64,000 bases of DNA. It comes from an uncultured Phocaeicola sp. (GTDB lineage: Bacteria > Bacteroidota > Bacteroidia > Bacteroidales > Bacteroidaceae). A program made the translations under genes and the position numbers. The notes below the pieces were generated by a model, which did no database searches, was not told the origin of the DNA, and saw only the letters and a list, made by a program, of their open reading frames with translations. Position 1 is the stretch's first letter; every line of letters starts with the position of its first letter. Where the stretch lies: NCBI GenBank assembly GCA_944320135.1, contig CALUGI010000005.1:59379-123378 (forward strand), written 5' to 3'. Of the stretch, positions 44,326-52,582 are shown piece by piece.

Positions 44326-44964
44326 TCAGCGGAAAAACGGATTGTTCATTTTTTCGTAACCGATGCTCGTTTCGCTGCCGTGTCCCGGAAAGACTACAGT
44401 GTCGTCCGGAAGAACGAACAGTTTGGAAACGATGCTTTCTCTTAAAGCGTCAAAGTCGCCTCCTTCCAAGTCTGCCCGTCCGATGCTCCCTTTGAAGAGC
44501 GTGTCGCCGCTGAACAGGCAATTCTCTTTTTGGCAGTAATACACCATGCTTCCCGGCGAGTGTCCCGGTACGGATATCGCTTTCAATTCTGTGTTTCCGA
44601 AGCAGATGGTGTCTCCGTCTGCGATGTAGTGTCCCAATGGGGCGGGATCTTCGTTCAGAGGAAAGCCGAATGATTTGCAAAATGCGGCAATCCCTGCCAG
44701 CAGGAACTCGTCGCGTTGGCTTGCTTCAGGTCTTGCGCCAAACTCGCGGGCTACGAAAGCGTTTCCGAACTGGTGGTCTGCATGCAGGTGTGTGTTGAGC
44801 AAATGTTTCACTGTAAGGCGATGTTCTATGATGAAGTTTTTCAGTTGTTGTTCTTCTTCCTTATAGTAGCACCCTGCGTCGATAACGACCGCTTCGTTTG
44901 TTTCGTCGGCCAATACATAGCAGTTGACCGGAAACATGTTGAACTCAAAACGTTTTAGTTTCAT
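44326..44964 (-). CDS. Metallo-beta-lactamase-fold hydrolase, glyoxalase II-like
   Basis: 212 residues. The metal-binding motif THLHADHQFG (HxHxDH) is present, with further ligands in VPGHSPGSM, SGDTLF and FPGHGSETS. It resembles small hydroxyacylglutathione hydrolase-type enzymes, which hydrolyse thioesters using two metal ions. Bacteroidetes lack classical glutathione, so the physiological thioester is uncertain. It is the last gene of an operon with rsmG and a DUF4163/DUF3298 lipoprotein (16-base gap to rsmG). Confidence 0.88.
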   Translation of the reverse strand: MKLKRFEFNMFPVNCYVLADETNEAVVIDAGCYYKEEEQQLKNFIIEHRLTVKHLLNTHLHADHQFGNAFVAREFGARPEASQRDEFLLAGIAAFCKSFGFPLNEDPAPLGHYIADGDTICFGNTELKAISVPGHSPGSMVYYCQKENCLFSGDTLFKGSIGRADLEGGDFDALRESIVSKLFVLPDDTVVFPGHGSETSIGYEKMNNPFFR

Positions 44965-44980
44965 GGCAGTCTCCGTTTGG

Positions 44981-45604
44981 TTAGTTGACGGTTATGTAAA
45001 CCAGTTTTTTCGTGTCGAAATATTCTTCATTGAAGTAGTTGTTCAAATCAATTACTTCCGCCTTGTGCTTGAACGGCGCGAGTTCGCGGCTTAAATCTCC
45101 TCCTTTCAGGCAGAGTATTCCGTTCGGGTAAGAGTTTTTCTGCTCTTTCCGGATGTTTTTTCGGACAATCTTTATCAGGTCTGCCAGCGGCATGACTGCA
45201 CGGCTTACTATAAAATCAAATTTCTTTTTTTCATCTTCTGCCCGGCAATGCCGTGTCGTTACGTTTTTCAATCCGACGGATTGGGCGATTTCTGTGGCTA
45301 CCTTTACTTTTTTCCCGATGCTGTCTACAAGATGGAAGCGCGCGTCGGGGAACATGATGGCGAGTGGAATGCCAGGAAAGCCGCCTCCCGTACCTAAATC
45401 CATGACTTCCGTTTCCGGTCTGAACTGTATGGCTTTGGCTATGGCCAGCGAATGCAGCACATGGTGTTCGTAGAGGTTGGTGATGTCTTTTCTGGAGATT
45501 ACGTTGATTTTGCTGTTCCAGTCCGTGTACAGGTCGTATAAGGCTGCGAACTGCTCTCTCTGTTCTTCCGTCAGTTCCGGAAAGTATTTATTGATGATTT
45601 CCAT
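44981..45604 (-). CDS. rsmG: 16S rRNA m7G527 methyltransferase RsmG
   Basis: 207 residues. The SAM-binding motif VMDLGTGGGFPGIPLAIMFPD is clear, followed by FHLVDSIGKKVKV and the FDFIVSRAVMPL motif IV. It methylates G527 of 16S rRNA; loss gives low-level streptomycin resistance in other bacteria. Encoded three bases after the lipoprotein gene and before the MBL-fold hydrolase, in one operon. Confidence 0.95.
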   Translation of the reverse strand: MEIINKYFPELTEEQREQFAALYDLYTDWNSKINVISRKDITNLYEHHVLHSLAIAKAIQFRPETEVMDLGTGGGFPGIPLAIMFPDARFHLVDSIGKKVKVATEIAQSVGLKNVTTRHCRAEDEKKKFDFIVSRAVMPLADLIKIVRKNIRKEQKNSYPNGILCLKGGDLSRELAPFKHKAEVIDLNNYFNEEYFDTKKLVYITVN

Positions 45605-45607
45605 GCG

Positions 45608-46456
45608 TTATTGTTTTGCGTTTAGGTAAGGTAATATTTCGTCGTTGGGTATATGGAGCTCGAACTGCCCCATATAGTAAGGCGCTATCTCGTATGGGTT
45701 GTAGAGGAATGTCACTTCATAGTCCTTCAGCAGGAAGTTTTCGGGGATGAACACATCTTCGTCCAGCAACACTCCGTTGGCATGCAATCCTTCGAGCGAT
45801 GTGACGGTATCCGTTTCGAGCCGCTCGTTGGTAGCCTCGATAATCTTTTCGAGAATCAGCCGACGGATTTCCGCTTTGTCGGCCGTTGCGAACGTTTCGT
45901 CTTTTTCAAGAGGTCTTCCCGTCAGCGCATCAATGTTCACCCATTTCGACCACGTGTTGGGGTGTGCCCCTCCTGTGTATTGGAACGTAGTCACCTGGTA
46001 GTTCCATATACTGTCTCGTCCTTTCTCTAATGTTGAGGTGATTCTGAAATCATAGTTGTACCATTTGGGCATGTTTTCAGGGATGACACCGTTTTCAACG
46101 TCTGTGCGGTAAGACTCCAGCACGTCGCGGCGGTAGTCTCCGATCAGGCTGGAGGCGATGGTGTCGACAAACGTGCGGGGCGCGAGCTTGGCATACAGGT
46201 CGCCGAAGAATGTTTGTTTCAGTGTATAGTTGACCGCTTCCGATATGGAATCCTTCTCCGAATAAGGATTCAGATAAGCGAAACTCAACTTGATGTGGCA
46301 GGAGGGAGATGACGGGTCATCGCCAAGCAGACGGACTATGGTGTCGGCGTTGCAAACGTTGACCGTCGCTTCTCTATAACCTTCTCCTTCCACGCATCCG
46401 GCAAGCAGCCCTGTGCCTGCTATCAATGACGCGAAAAGCAGATTTCTTGTTTTCAT
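45608..46456 (-). CDS. DUF4163/DUF3298 (RsiV-like) lipoprotein
   Basis: 282 residues. Lipoprotein signal MKTRNLLFASLIAGTGLLAGC, Cys 21. An N-terminal DUF4163 region and a C-terminal DUF3298 region (YQVTTFQYTGGAHPNTWSKWVNIDALTGRPL; FLLKDYEVTFLYNPYEIAPYYMGQFELHIP) match the extracellular part of RsiV, the lysozyme-binding anti-sigma factor of Bacillus, but the sigma-binding segment and membrane helix are absent. A lipid-anchored periplasmic protein that could bind lysozyme-like proteins; this is inference. First gene of the rsmG operon. Confidence 0.85.
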   Translation of the reverse strand: MKTRNLLFASLIAGTGLLAGCVEGEGYREATVNVCNADTIVRLLGDDPSSPSCHIKLSFAYLNPYSEKDSISEAVNYTLKQTFFGDLYAKLAPRTFVDTIASSLIGDYRRDVLESYRTDVENGVIPENMPKWYNYDFRITSTLEKGRDSIWNYQVTTFQYTGGAHPNTWSKWVNIDALTGRPLEKDETFATADKAEIRRLILEKIIEATNERLETDTVTSLEGLHANGVLLDEDVFIPENFLLKDYEVTFLYNPYEIAPYYMGQFELHIPNDEILPYLNAKQ

Positions 46457-46519
46457 ATACTTTGCTGGTTTGGGGAGGCGTGCCGAAACGACGGTTTCGG
46501 ATGCCTCCGGTTATTTTTA

Positions 46520-46527
46520 CAAATATA
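46520..46527 (-). promoter_or_regulatory. Bacteroidetes -7 box for the rsmG operon
   Basis: The minus strand reads TATATTTG, exact match, about 64 bases before the lipoprotein ATG. Confidence 0.6.
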
Positions 46528-46634
46528 GTACAATTAGGCAAATTGCAGCTAAGAAACCGGCACTTCTTTTTCGCTTTTCTTTGACTTTTACGCGGAAAAA
46601 TTCTTCCTTTGCGCGAAAAGAATCTTTACGCGCT

Positions 46635-47321
46635 ATGAAAATGATAGAAACGGAGCAATGGGGACTTGTCTCTTACGCAGAGGCTTGGGAGAAGCAGACC
46701 AGTCTTTTTGACCGGCTGATACGGGCGAAACGGGAAGGCGGAGAGTATAGGAACCGGATTGTGTTCTGCCAGCATCCGCATGTGTATACGCTGGGCAAGC
46801 ACGGGAAGGAAAGCAATATGCTGCTGGGCGGAGAACAGTTGGCGGGGATTCATGCCGAGCTGTTTCGCACCGACCGTGGAGGCGACATCACCTACCACGG
46901 GCCGGGGCAGTGGGTATGCTATCCGATTTTGAATCTGGAGGATTTCCGTCTGGGGCTGAAAGACTATTTGCACTTGCTGGAAGAAGCGGTTGTGCAGGTA
47001 TGCGCTTCTTACGGAGTGGAAGCCGGCAGGGTGGCCGGGGCGACAGGAGTGTGGCTCGATGCCGGTACGCCCCGCGAACGGAAGATATGCGCAATGGGGG
47101 TCAGGTGCAGCCGTTTTGTCACGATGCACGGACTGGCGCTGAACGTCAACACAGACTTGCGGTATTTCGGATATATCCATCCTTGCGGGTTTACGGACAA
47201 AGGGGTGACTTCGCTGGCTGCCGAACTTGGCCGGGAACTGCAGATGGAGGAAGTGCGCGGGCGGCTGGAAAAAGAGCTTCTTCGGCTTCTTGGCCAGCAG
47301 CCCGTGCATTCCTGTCCTTAA
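46635..47321 (+). CDS. lipB: Lipoyl(octanoyl) transferase LipB
   Basis: 228 residues from ATG 46635 (MKMIETEQWG). The frame is open 74 codons further upstream, but that part lacks family similarity and runs antisense into the neighbouring lipoprotein gene. Family motifs: RGGDITYHGPGQWVCYPIL, the catalytic Lys in ERKICAMGVR, and the catalytic Cys in HPCGFTDKGVTSL. It moves octanoate from acyl carrier protein to lipoate-dependent proteins such as GcvH. The 3' end overlaps the last three bases of the convergent small gene. Confidence 0.95.
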   Translation: MKMIETEQWGLVSYAEAWEKQTSLFDRLIRAKREGGEYRNRIVFCQHPHVYTLGKHGKESNMLLGGEQLAGIHAELFRTDRGGDITYHGPGQWVCYPILNLEDFRLGLKDYLHLLEEAVVQVCASYGVEAGRVAGATGVWLDAGTPRERKICAMGVRCSRFVTMHGLALNVNTDLRYFGYIHPCGFTDKGVTSLAAELGRELQMEEVRGRLEKELLRLLGQQPVHSCP

Positions 47322-47494
47322 TCTTCCTTGCGGCAGTCGTGTCCGGAACGCGGAGCATGGGGGCAGCCAGCACATCCGCAGCCGCATCCGGGCGATTTGC
47401 TTTTCTTGCGGAACAGCATCTTTATGTAGTGCCTGAATGCGTAGGCCACGCAACAGGCTACTATTATATATACCATTATGCTTTGTATATCCAT
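47318..47494 (-). CDS. FeoB-associated Cys-rich membrane protein
   Basis: 58 residues from ATG 47494, found by translating the gap between lipB and feoB. One N-terminal membrane helix (SIMVYIIVACCVAYAF) is followed by a basic stretch and a Cys cluster (PGCGCGCAGCPHAP, HDC). This is the layout of the FeoB-associated Cys-rich proteins that follow feoB in many anaerobes and resemble FeoC in position. The cysteines could bind Fe2+ or an iron-sulfur cluster and assist ferrous iron uptake. It lies 15 bases after feoB and should be co-transcribed. Confidence 0.88.
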   Translation of the reverse strand: MDIQSIMVYIIVACCVAYAFRHYIKMLFRKKSKSPGCGCGCAGCPHAPRSGHDCRKED

Positions 47495-47509
47495 GACGTT
47501 ACGGAAACT

Positions 47510-49984
47510 TTATAAGATACTTCCTATCCGGTAAACGGCGAACGATACCACCCATGCCAATGCCGTGGTGTAGACGGCGGCGAAGATGGCCCATTTCCAG
47601 CTGCCGGACTCTTGCTTGATGGCCGCAAGCGTGGCGATGCAGGGGAAATAGATCAGCACAAAAAGCATGTAGCAGTAGGCTACGAGCGGGGTGATGGGGA
47701 TGCGTTCGGAGAGGTTGACGTTCTCCGTCTCGCCTTCGTTCGTGTAGAGCACGCCTAACGTGCTTACCACAAGCTCCTTCGCTCCTACGCCTGAAAGAAT
47801 GCCGATGCCCATCTTCCAGTCGAATCCTAACGGCTCGATGGCCGGTTCGATGGCTTTTCCCAAACGCCCTATGTAGGAGTTTTCCTGTTGTTCGGCGGTG
47901 GTGGAGTAGGCTTCGTGGTTGGGATAATACCCCAGAAACCAGATGATGACGGACGCTACCATGATGATTCCTCCCATTTTCTTGAGATATTGCTTGCCTT
48001 TGTCCCATGTGTGGCGCGCCACTACCTTGGCGGTCGGCATACGGTAGGGAGGCAGTTCCATCACGAAGGGACTGTCGTCGCCCTTTACGATGAATTTGGC
48101 GAAGACGCGGGCCATGAGCACGGCCAACAGGATGCCGACGGCATAGATGGAAAGGAGTATCAGGCTTGCTTTCGACGGGAAGAACGCGCCTATCATGACC
48201 AAATAGATGGGCAGGCGCGCGCTGCACGACATCAGCGGGTTGATGAGCATCGTGACCAACCTCGCTTTGCGGCTCTCGATGATGCGCGAGGCCATGATAG
48301 CCGGCACGTTGCATCCGAAACCCATGATGAGCGGGATGAACGACTTGCCGTGAAGCCCCATCTTGTGCATGATTTTGTCCATGATGAAAGCCGCCCGCGC
48401 CATGTATCCGGAGTCTTCCATAAAGGAGATGAAGAGGTAGAGCAGCAGGATGTTGGGCAGGAACACGATGACTCCGCCCACGCCTCCGATGATACCGTCT
48501 ATTATGAGGTCTTTCAGCGGGCCGGGCGTCATGAAGCGTTCCACTCCGGAGCCTACAAGTTCCACGAGCCACTCAATCCACTCCTGCGGATAGGCACCCA
48601 GCACGAAGGTGGCTTCAAACATGACGTAGAGGAACACGAAGAAGATGGGGAACCCCCAGATGCGGTGGGTGACGATACTGTCTACCACGCGGGTGAAGGC
48701 TTCCGTGTCGGTGTTTACCTCCGTATATGTTTCTTTCAACGCGCCGGCGATGAAAGCATATTTGGCGTCGGTGATGGCCTGTTCGCTGTCTTCTCCGGTT
48801 GTCCGGCGCAAGCGTTCGGCTTCCTTGTCGCGCGCGGCAAGGATGTCTTTCCCGTTGGGCAAGGGGGATATGACGCGCGCCTCGATGTCCTTGTCGTTCT
48901 CAAGCAGCTTGATGGCCAGGAAGCGGGTGGAATATTCGTGGCGGATGTTCTCGTTCCGGCAGATTTCTTTCTTCACGTTTTCGATGCAGGCTTCTATTTC
49001 CGCTCCGTGGTTGATGTGGATGTGGCGGATGAAGCTCTGGTGTGCGAACGGGTCTTTTTCTTCCGGGCTTTTGAATTTGTGGCCGGTGACGCATTCGTCG
49101 TGCCATTCGCGGAACTCGCGCAGCACTTCGTTCTTGATTTCGCCCTTCTGTCCCATGAAGTCGGTTCCTTCGTAAAGCCCGATGATGACGTGGAACAGGT
49201 TGTCGACGCCTTTTCCTGTGCGGCTCACCGTGGGCACGATGGGCACGCCCAGCAGTTGGCTCAGTCCGTGTATGTCGAGCTTGTTTCCGCTGTGTTCCAG
49301 CGCGTCGAACATGTTCAGCGCGATTACCATCCTCACGTTCATGTCGATAAGCTGGGTGGTGAGGTAGAGGTTGCGCTCTAAGTTGCCTGCATCGATTACG
49401 TTGATAATCACGTCGGGAGTTTCTTCGATGATGTGCTTGCGCACGTAAAGCTCTTCGGGGCTGTAGGCCGAGAGGGAATAGGTGCCCGGCAGGTCGACCA
49501 GCCGGAAGTGGTAGCCTTGAAAGTCGAAAAGACCTTCTTTCGCGTCTACGGTAACCCCGCTGTAGTTGCCCACGTGTTCGTGTCCTCCGGAGGCGACGTT
49601 GAACAGGGAGGTTTTTCCGCAGTTCGGGTTGCCTACCAATGCCACGTTGATGGTGCGCCGTTTCCCCAAGGCGAGGCGTTTCATCGTTTCTTCGGGCACG
49701 GGAGAGTTTTGCGTGATGGGTTTCAGGAAAGTGTCGCTTTCGCTCTGCTTGCGGGCTTCTTCTTCGCTCATGATTTCAATCATGGCGGCTTCCTGCCGTC
49801 GGAGCGACACCTCGTAGCCCATAATCTTGTATTTTACGGGGTCTTTCAGCGGAGCGTTGAGCACGGCTTCCACTGTTTTCCCTTTGATAAATCCCATTTC
49901 GATGATGCGCCGGCGGAATCCTCCGTGGCCGAGAACTTTCACGACAACTCCTTTTCCGCCGGTTTCCAATTCAGACAGTCTCAT
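47510..49984 (-). CDS. feoB: Fused FeoA-FeoB ferrous iron transporter
   Basis: 824 residues. Residues 1-75 are an SH3-like FeoA domain (MRLSELETGGKGVVVKVLGHGG). The FeoB G-domain follows with G1 GNPNCGKTS, G3 DLPGTYSLS and an NMFDALEHSG guanine-specificity segment. A linker precedes the membrane part with Gate motifs (GCNVPAIMASR near residue 570). It imports Fe2+ across the inner membrane, with GTP hydrolysis as switch. Fusion of FeoA to FeoB is usual in Bacteroidetes. A palindrome overlapping the -7 box is a candidate regulator site. Confidence 0.96.
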   Translation of the reverse strand: MRLSELETGGKGVVVKVLGHGGFRRRIIEMGFIKGKTVEAVLNAPLKDPVKYKIMGYEVSLRRQEAAMIEIMSEEEARKQSESDTFLKPITQNSPVPEETMKRLALGKRRTINVALVGNPNCGKTSLFNVASGGHEHVGNYSGVTVDAKEGLFDFQGYHFRLVDLPGTYSLSAYSPEELYVRKHIIEETPDVIINVIDAGNLERNLYLTTQLIDMNVRMVIALNMFDALEHSGNKLDIHGLSQLLGVPIVPTVSRTGKGVDNLFHVIIGLYEGTDFMGQKGEIKNEVLREFREWHDECVTGHKFKSPEEKDPFAHQSFIRHIHINHGAEIEACIENVKKEICRNENIRHEYSTRFLAIKLLENDKDIEARVISPLPNGKDILAARDKEAERLRRTTGEDSEQAITDAKYAFIAGALKETYTEVNTDTEAFTRVVDSIVTHRIWGFPIFFVFLYVMFEATFVLGAYPQEWIEWLVELVGSGVERFMTPGPLKDLIIDGIIGGVGGVIVFLPNILLLYLFISFMEDSGYMARAAFIMDKIMHKMGLHGKSFIPLIMGFGCNVPAIMASRIIESRKARLVTMLINPLMSCSARLPIYLVMIGAFFPSKASLILLSIYAVGILLAVLMARVFAKFIVKGDDSPFVMELPPYRMPTAKVVARHTWDKGKQYLKKMGGIIMVASVIIWFLGYYPNHEAYSTTAEQQENSYIGRLGKAIEPAIEPLGFDWKMGIGILSGVGAKELVVSTLGVLYTNEGETENVNLSERIPITPLVAYCYMLFVLIYFPCIATLAAIKQESGSWKWAIFAAVYTTALAWVVSFAVYRIGSIL

Positions 49985-50000
49985 ATTTGCTTCTTTTAAT

Positions 50001-50028
50001 CCGATGCAAAAATAAGCGATTGCATCGG
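50001..50028. promoter_or_regulatory. Palindrome overlapping the feoB promoter
   Basis: CCGATGCA (50001-50008) and TGCATCGG (50021-50028) are exact inverted repeats 12 bases apart. The minus-strand -7 box TATTTTTG (50014-50007) lies between and overlaps one arm. A dimeric repressor bound here would block feoB transcription; an iron-dependent regulator is the obvious guess. Confidence 0.5.
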
Positions 50029-50084
50029 TGTTTGCAAATTATTTAGATTGTTTTTAAATAAAAAGAAGAGTGCGGCGTTCTGGC

Positions 50085-50172
50085 GCGGGCGCGTCCCGGC
50101 AGCAATGCGGCGGCATTTTGGTTGGAGTTCCGCCGCGTCGTGTCCAGAGGGCCGCCCTGTTTTCCGGGGGTT
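50085..50172. repeat. 22-base-phased intergenic repeat, four units
   Basis: Units start at 50085, 50107, 50129 and 50151, each exactly 22 bases, beginning GCGGGCGCG, GCGGCGGCA, TCCGCCGCG and GCCGCCCTG. Forward and inverted GC blocks alternate in pairs. It fills most of the gap between divergent feoB and tilS. Confidence 0.65.
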
Positions 50173-50193
50173 GCGGACGTTCGTTTTATTTTA

Positions 50194-50201
50194 TATGTTT
50201 G
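50194..50201 (+). promoter_or_regulatory. Bacteroidetes -7 box very close to the tilS start
   Basis: TATGTTTG, exact match, ending five bases before the ATG at 50206, so the transcript would begin at or next to the start codon. Confidence 0.45.
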
Positions 50202-50205
50202 CATT

Positions 50206-51489
50206 ATGTTTGAACGTAAAGTAAGTGCATTTATTCAGGAGAAGCAGCTGTTCGGCATGTCCGACAAGGTGCTGGTGGCATTGAGCGGCGGTGCCGACTC
50301 GGTGGCGTTGCTCCGCGTGCTGCTCCGTTTGGGGTATCGGTGCGAGGCGGCTCATTGCAATTTTCATCTTCGGGGAGAAGAATCGATGCGTGACGAGGCT
50401 TTCGTGACCCGTCTGGCCGGAGAGTTGGGAGTAAAGCTGTACAAAACGGACTTTTCCACGGAAAGCTATGCCTCGGAACGGGGCGTCTCCATCGAGATGG
50501 CAGCAAGAGACTTGCGCTATGCGTGGTTCGAAAAGCTGCTGGACGAGACGGGAGCAAAGGCGGTGGCGGTGGCCCATCATCGGAATGACAGCGTGGAGAC
50601 GTTTTTGTTGAACTTGGTGAGGGGCGCAGGCATCGGCGGACTGCAAGGCATTCGCGCGGCGAACGGGCGGGTGGTGCGGCCGTTGCTCTGCACGAGCCGG
50701 GAAGATATTCTGGCTTATCTGGGGAAACTGGGGCAAGAGTATGTCACCGACAGCACGAACCTTCAAGACGAGTTTGTGCGCAACAAGCTCCGCCTTCACG
50801 TGATTCCGATGCTGGAGACCGTCAATCCCTCTGTAGTGGAGACGATTGACCGGACGGCGGGGCGTCTGGCGGAGGTGGCGGAAGTGTATCGCCGGGCGAT
50901 GGACGAGGCTGTGAAGCGCGTCGCGTGCGGGGAAGATGCGCTTGACGGAACGGCTTTGCTGCGGGAGGCGGCTCCCCGGTCGGTGCTTTATGAAGCGTTG
51001 CGTCCGTTGGGGGTGAACGCTTCGCAGCTGGACGATGTGTTCCGTTGCCTGCAAGAAGGCGAGTCGGGCAAGGTGTTCCGTACTCCGGCCTATATGTTGC
51101 TGACCGACCACGGCGTGCTCCGGTGGAAACGGTGCGGAGAGGCGGAGCGGGTTCCGTCGCTCAGGCAGGAACGCATTGCGGCCGTTGCGCCGTTTGCCGT
51201 GCCGAAAGACCCGCAATTTGCCTATATAGACGCTGATAAAATAGCGGGAGAGCTTGTTTTGCGGAAATGGCGTTCGGGCGACAGGTTCGTGCCTTTCGGC
51301 ATGACAGGGTTCAAGTCGGTGAGAAACTACCTGCGCGACTGCAAGAAGTCGCTTTTCGAGAAGGAACGTCAGATGGTGGTTTGTTCGGGAGAAGACATCG
51401 TCTGGCTGGTAGGGGAGCGCGCCGACAACCGCTTCAAGGTGACCCCAACCACTTGCAGCGTGCTGAAGTTGTGGATAGAGAATGGTTGA
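50206..51489 (+). CDS. tilS: tRNA(Ile)-lysidine synthase TilS
   Basis: 427 residues from ATG 50206 (MFERKVSAFI). The N-terminal N-type PP-loop ATPase has LSGGADSVALL, with HCNFHLRGEES and VAHHRNDSVETFLLNLVRGAGIGGL downstream. A C-terminal substrate-binding domain ends in GERADNRFKVT. It converts C34 of the CAU-anticodon tRNA-Ile to lysidine, changing it from Met to Ile decoding; an essential function. An upstream in-frame extension to 50122 exists but lacks family similarity. Confidence 0.95.
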   Translation: MFERKVSAFIQEKQLFGMSDKVLVALSGGADSVALLRVLLRLGYRCEAAHCNFHLRGEESMRDEAFVTRLAGELGVKLYKTDFSTESYASERGVSIEMAARDLRYAWFEKLLDETGAKAVAVAHHRNDSVETFLLNLVRGAGIGGLQGIRAANGRVVRPLLCTSREDILAYLGKLGQEYVTDSTNLQDEFVRNKLRLHVIPMLETVNPSVVETIDRTAGRLAEVAEVYRRAMDEAVKRVACGEDALDGTALLREAAPRSVLYEALRPLGVNASQLDDVFRCLQEGESGKVFRTPAYMLLTDHGVLRWKRCGEAERVPSLRQERIAAVAPFAVPKDPQFAYIDADKIAGELVLRKWRSGDRFVPFGMTGFKSVRNYLRDCKKSLFEKERQMVVCSGEDIVWLVGERADNRFKVTPTTCSVLKLWIENG

Positions 51490-51567
51490 ATCGTATGAAA
51501 GTCAGCCCTTTGTATTAAAAGATGCAAAAAAAGCAATCTGAAATAGTCAGGTTGAAGTAATTGTGTT

Positions 51568-51575
51568 TACATTTG
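51568..51575 (+). promoter_or_regulatory. Bacteroidetes -7 box for the histone-like gene
   Basis: TACATTTG, exact match, 32 bases before the ATG at 51608. Confidence 0.6.
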
Positions 51576-51607
51576 AATATGTTTAATTCAAAAATAAAAG
51601 TTGTATT

Positions 51608-51784
51608 ATGAACGAACTGATTGCAAAAATCAAAGAGCTTCACGCTTCTTTGATAGCAGATGCCGAATTGCAGGCCGAAAAGGGCAACAAAGCTGCCGGA
51701 ACGCGCGCGCGCAAAGTTTCTTTGGAACTGGAGAAAGCGTTGAAGGAATTTAGAAAGGTATCTTTGGACGAGTCTAAAAAATAA
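51608..51784 (+). CDS. Histone H1-like protein Hc1
   Basis: 58 residues from ATG 51608: MNELIAKIKELHASLIADAE, then a Lys/Ala-rich segment (EKGNKAAGTRARKVSLELEKALKEFRKVS). It matches the small Hc1/histone H1-like proteins of Bacteroidetes, thought to bind DNA non-specifically and help compact the nucleoid. The protein is helical and basic, with no signal peptide. It has its own promoter and a strong palindrome after the stop codon. Confidence 0.85.
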   Translation: MNELIAKIKELHASLIADAELQAEKGNKAAGTRARKVSLELEKALKEFRKVSLDESKK

Positions 51785-51806
51785 AGGCGTTTGCAGAAGG
51801 TTCTTG

Positions 51807-51858
51807 CAAGGGGGATTGCAGACAGTTCCGGGTTTCGGGCTGATTGCAATCCCCCTTG
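51807..51858. terminator. Palindrome between convergent genes
   Basis: Perfect 14-base arms CAAGGGGGATTGCA (51807-51820) and TGCAATCCCCCTTG (51845-51858) around a 24-base loop. No T-run follows on either strand, so it may slow or end transcription from both sides, or be a protein site. Confidence 0.5.
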
Positions 51859-51898
51859 TATGTTCCGGCGGGAAATCCCGCGCGGCCGTATCTGCGGG

Positions 51899-52582
51899 TT
51901 ATTCCCGGAACAGCTGCACTTTTATTCCGAACGAGAAGCGCAGGATGTCTTTCATGCGGAGGCTTCGGTTGGTAGCCTTGCTCACTATATACAGTTCGCA
52001 CGTGCTCACTTCGTAATAGGCCGACACGTTTCGCAGCAGGTCGTGCGAAGGGCTGAATCCGAAACGCTGGCCGATGAAGATATACGGCCGGATTTTTGTG
52101 CTGAAGTTGTAGTATTTGTTCGGATATTTTCCCGGCTCCCTTTTCCAGAACTCTTCGCCTGTAATGGTAGTCATGTACAGTCCGCAATAAAACGGCTCCA
52201 CTGCCCAATGCTCGTCGATGCTGATGCTCCACGGAATGTAGTTCTGCTTTACGGTAAAAGTGAACCGGGCGTTTTCTCCTGCATACCTTTTCGGCAGGAA
52301 TCCCAGCAGGAAATCGGTTTCCCACTGGCATCGTTTGCCGTAATCCCATCCTGCACCTGCGGCAAACATGCCCATCCCTCCGGCATATTGCAGCTTGGCA
52401 TGTGTCGGTTTCAGCCGTTTCCAAAACTTGTATTTCAGGTGTACGCGCTTGTCCCACCGCCGCGTGTTCGGAGCGGGAGCGTCGTTTGCAGGCGCGAGCG
52501 GGTCTGCTGCGGCGGAAGGCGAGAGCGCAAGCGCGCCCAGCAGGAGGACGAATGTTCTAAAAGCTGACCACCTCATAGGCAT
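51899..52582 (-). CDS. Uncharacterised exported protein
   Basis: 227 residues from ATG 52582, with an alternative ATG two codons later. A signal peptide precedes SAAADPLAP. The rest is rich in aromatic residues and alternating strands (KLQYAGGMGMFAAGAGWDYGKRCQWETDFLLGFLPKR; TFTVKQNYIPWSISI; DILRFSFGIKVQLF). It looks like a small outer-membrane beta-barrel that recurs in Bacteroidetes, but I cannot name a family with certainty. Its start overlaps the end of the phosphoesterase gene by about 20 bases, so the two are co-transcribed. Confidence 0.65.
   Translation of the reverse strand: MPMRWSAFRTFVLLLGALALSPSAAADPLAPANDAPAPNTRRWDKRVHLKYKFWKRLKPTHAKLQYAGGMGMFAAGAGWDYGKRCQWETDFLLGFLPKRYAGENARFTFTVKQNYIPWSISIDEHWAVEPFYCGLYMTTITGEEFWKREPGKYPNKYYNFSTKIRPYIFIGQRFGFSPSHDLLRNVSAYYEVSTCELYIVSKATNRSLRMKDILRFSFGIKVQLFRE

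Noticed and set aside
46413-46634. Upstream extension of lipB
   Set aside because: The added 74 residues run antisense into a neighbouring gene, contain no similarity to LipB, and cross the opposite promoter region.
50085-50172. CRISPR array reading of the 22-base-phased repeats
   Set aside because: Units are degenerate, there is no conserved repeat with unique spacers, and no cas gene is present.
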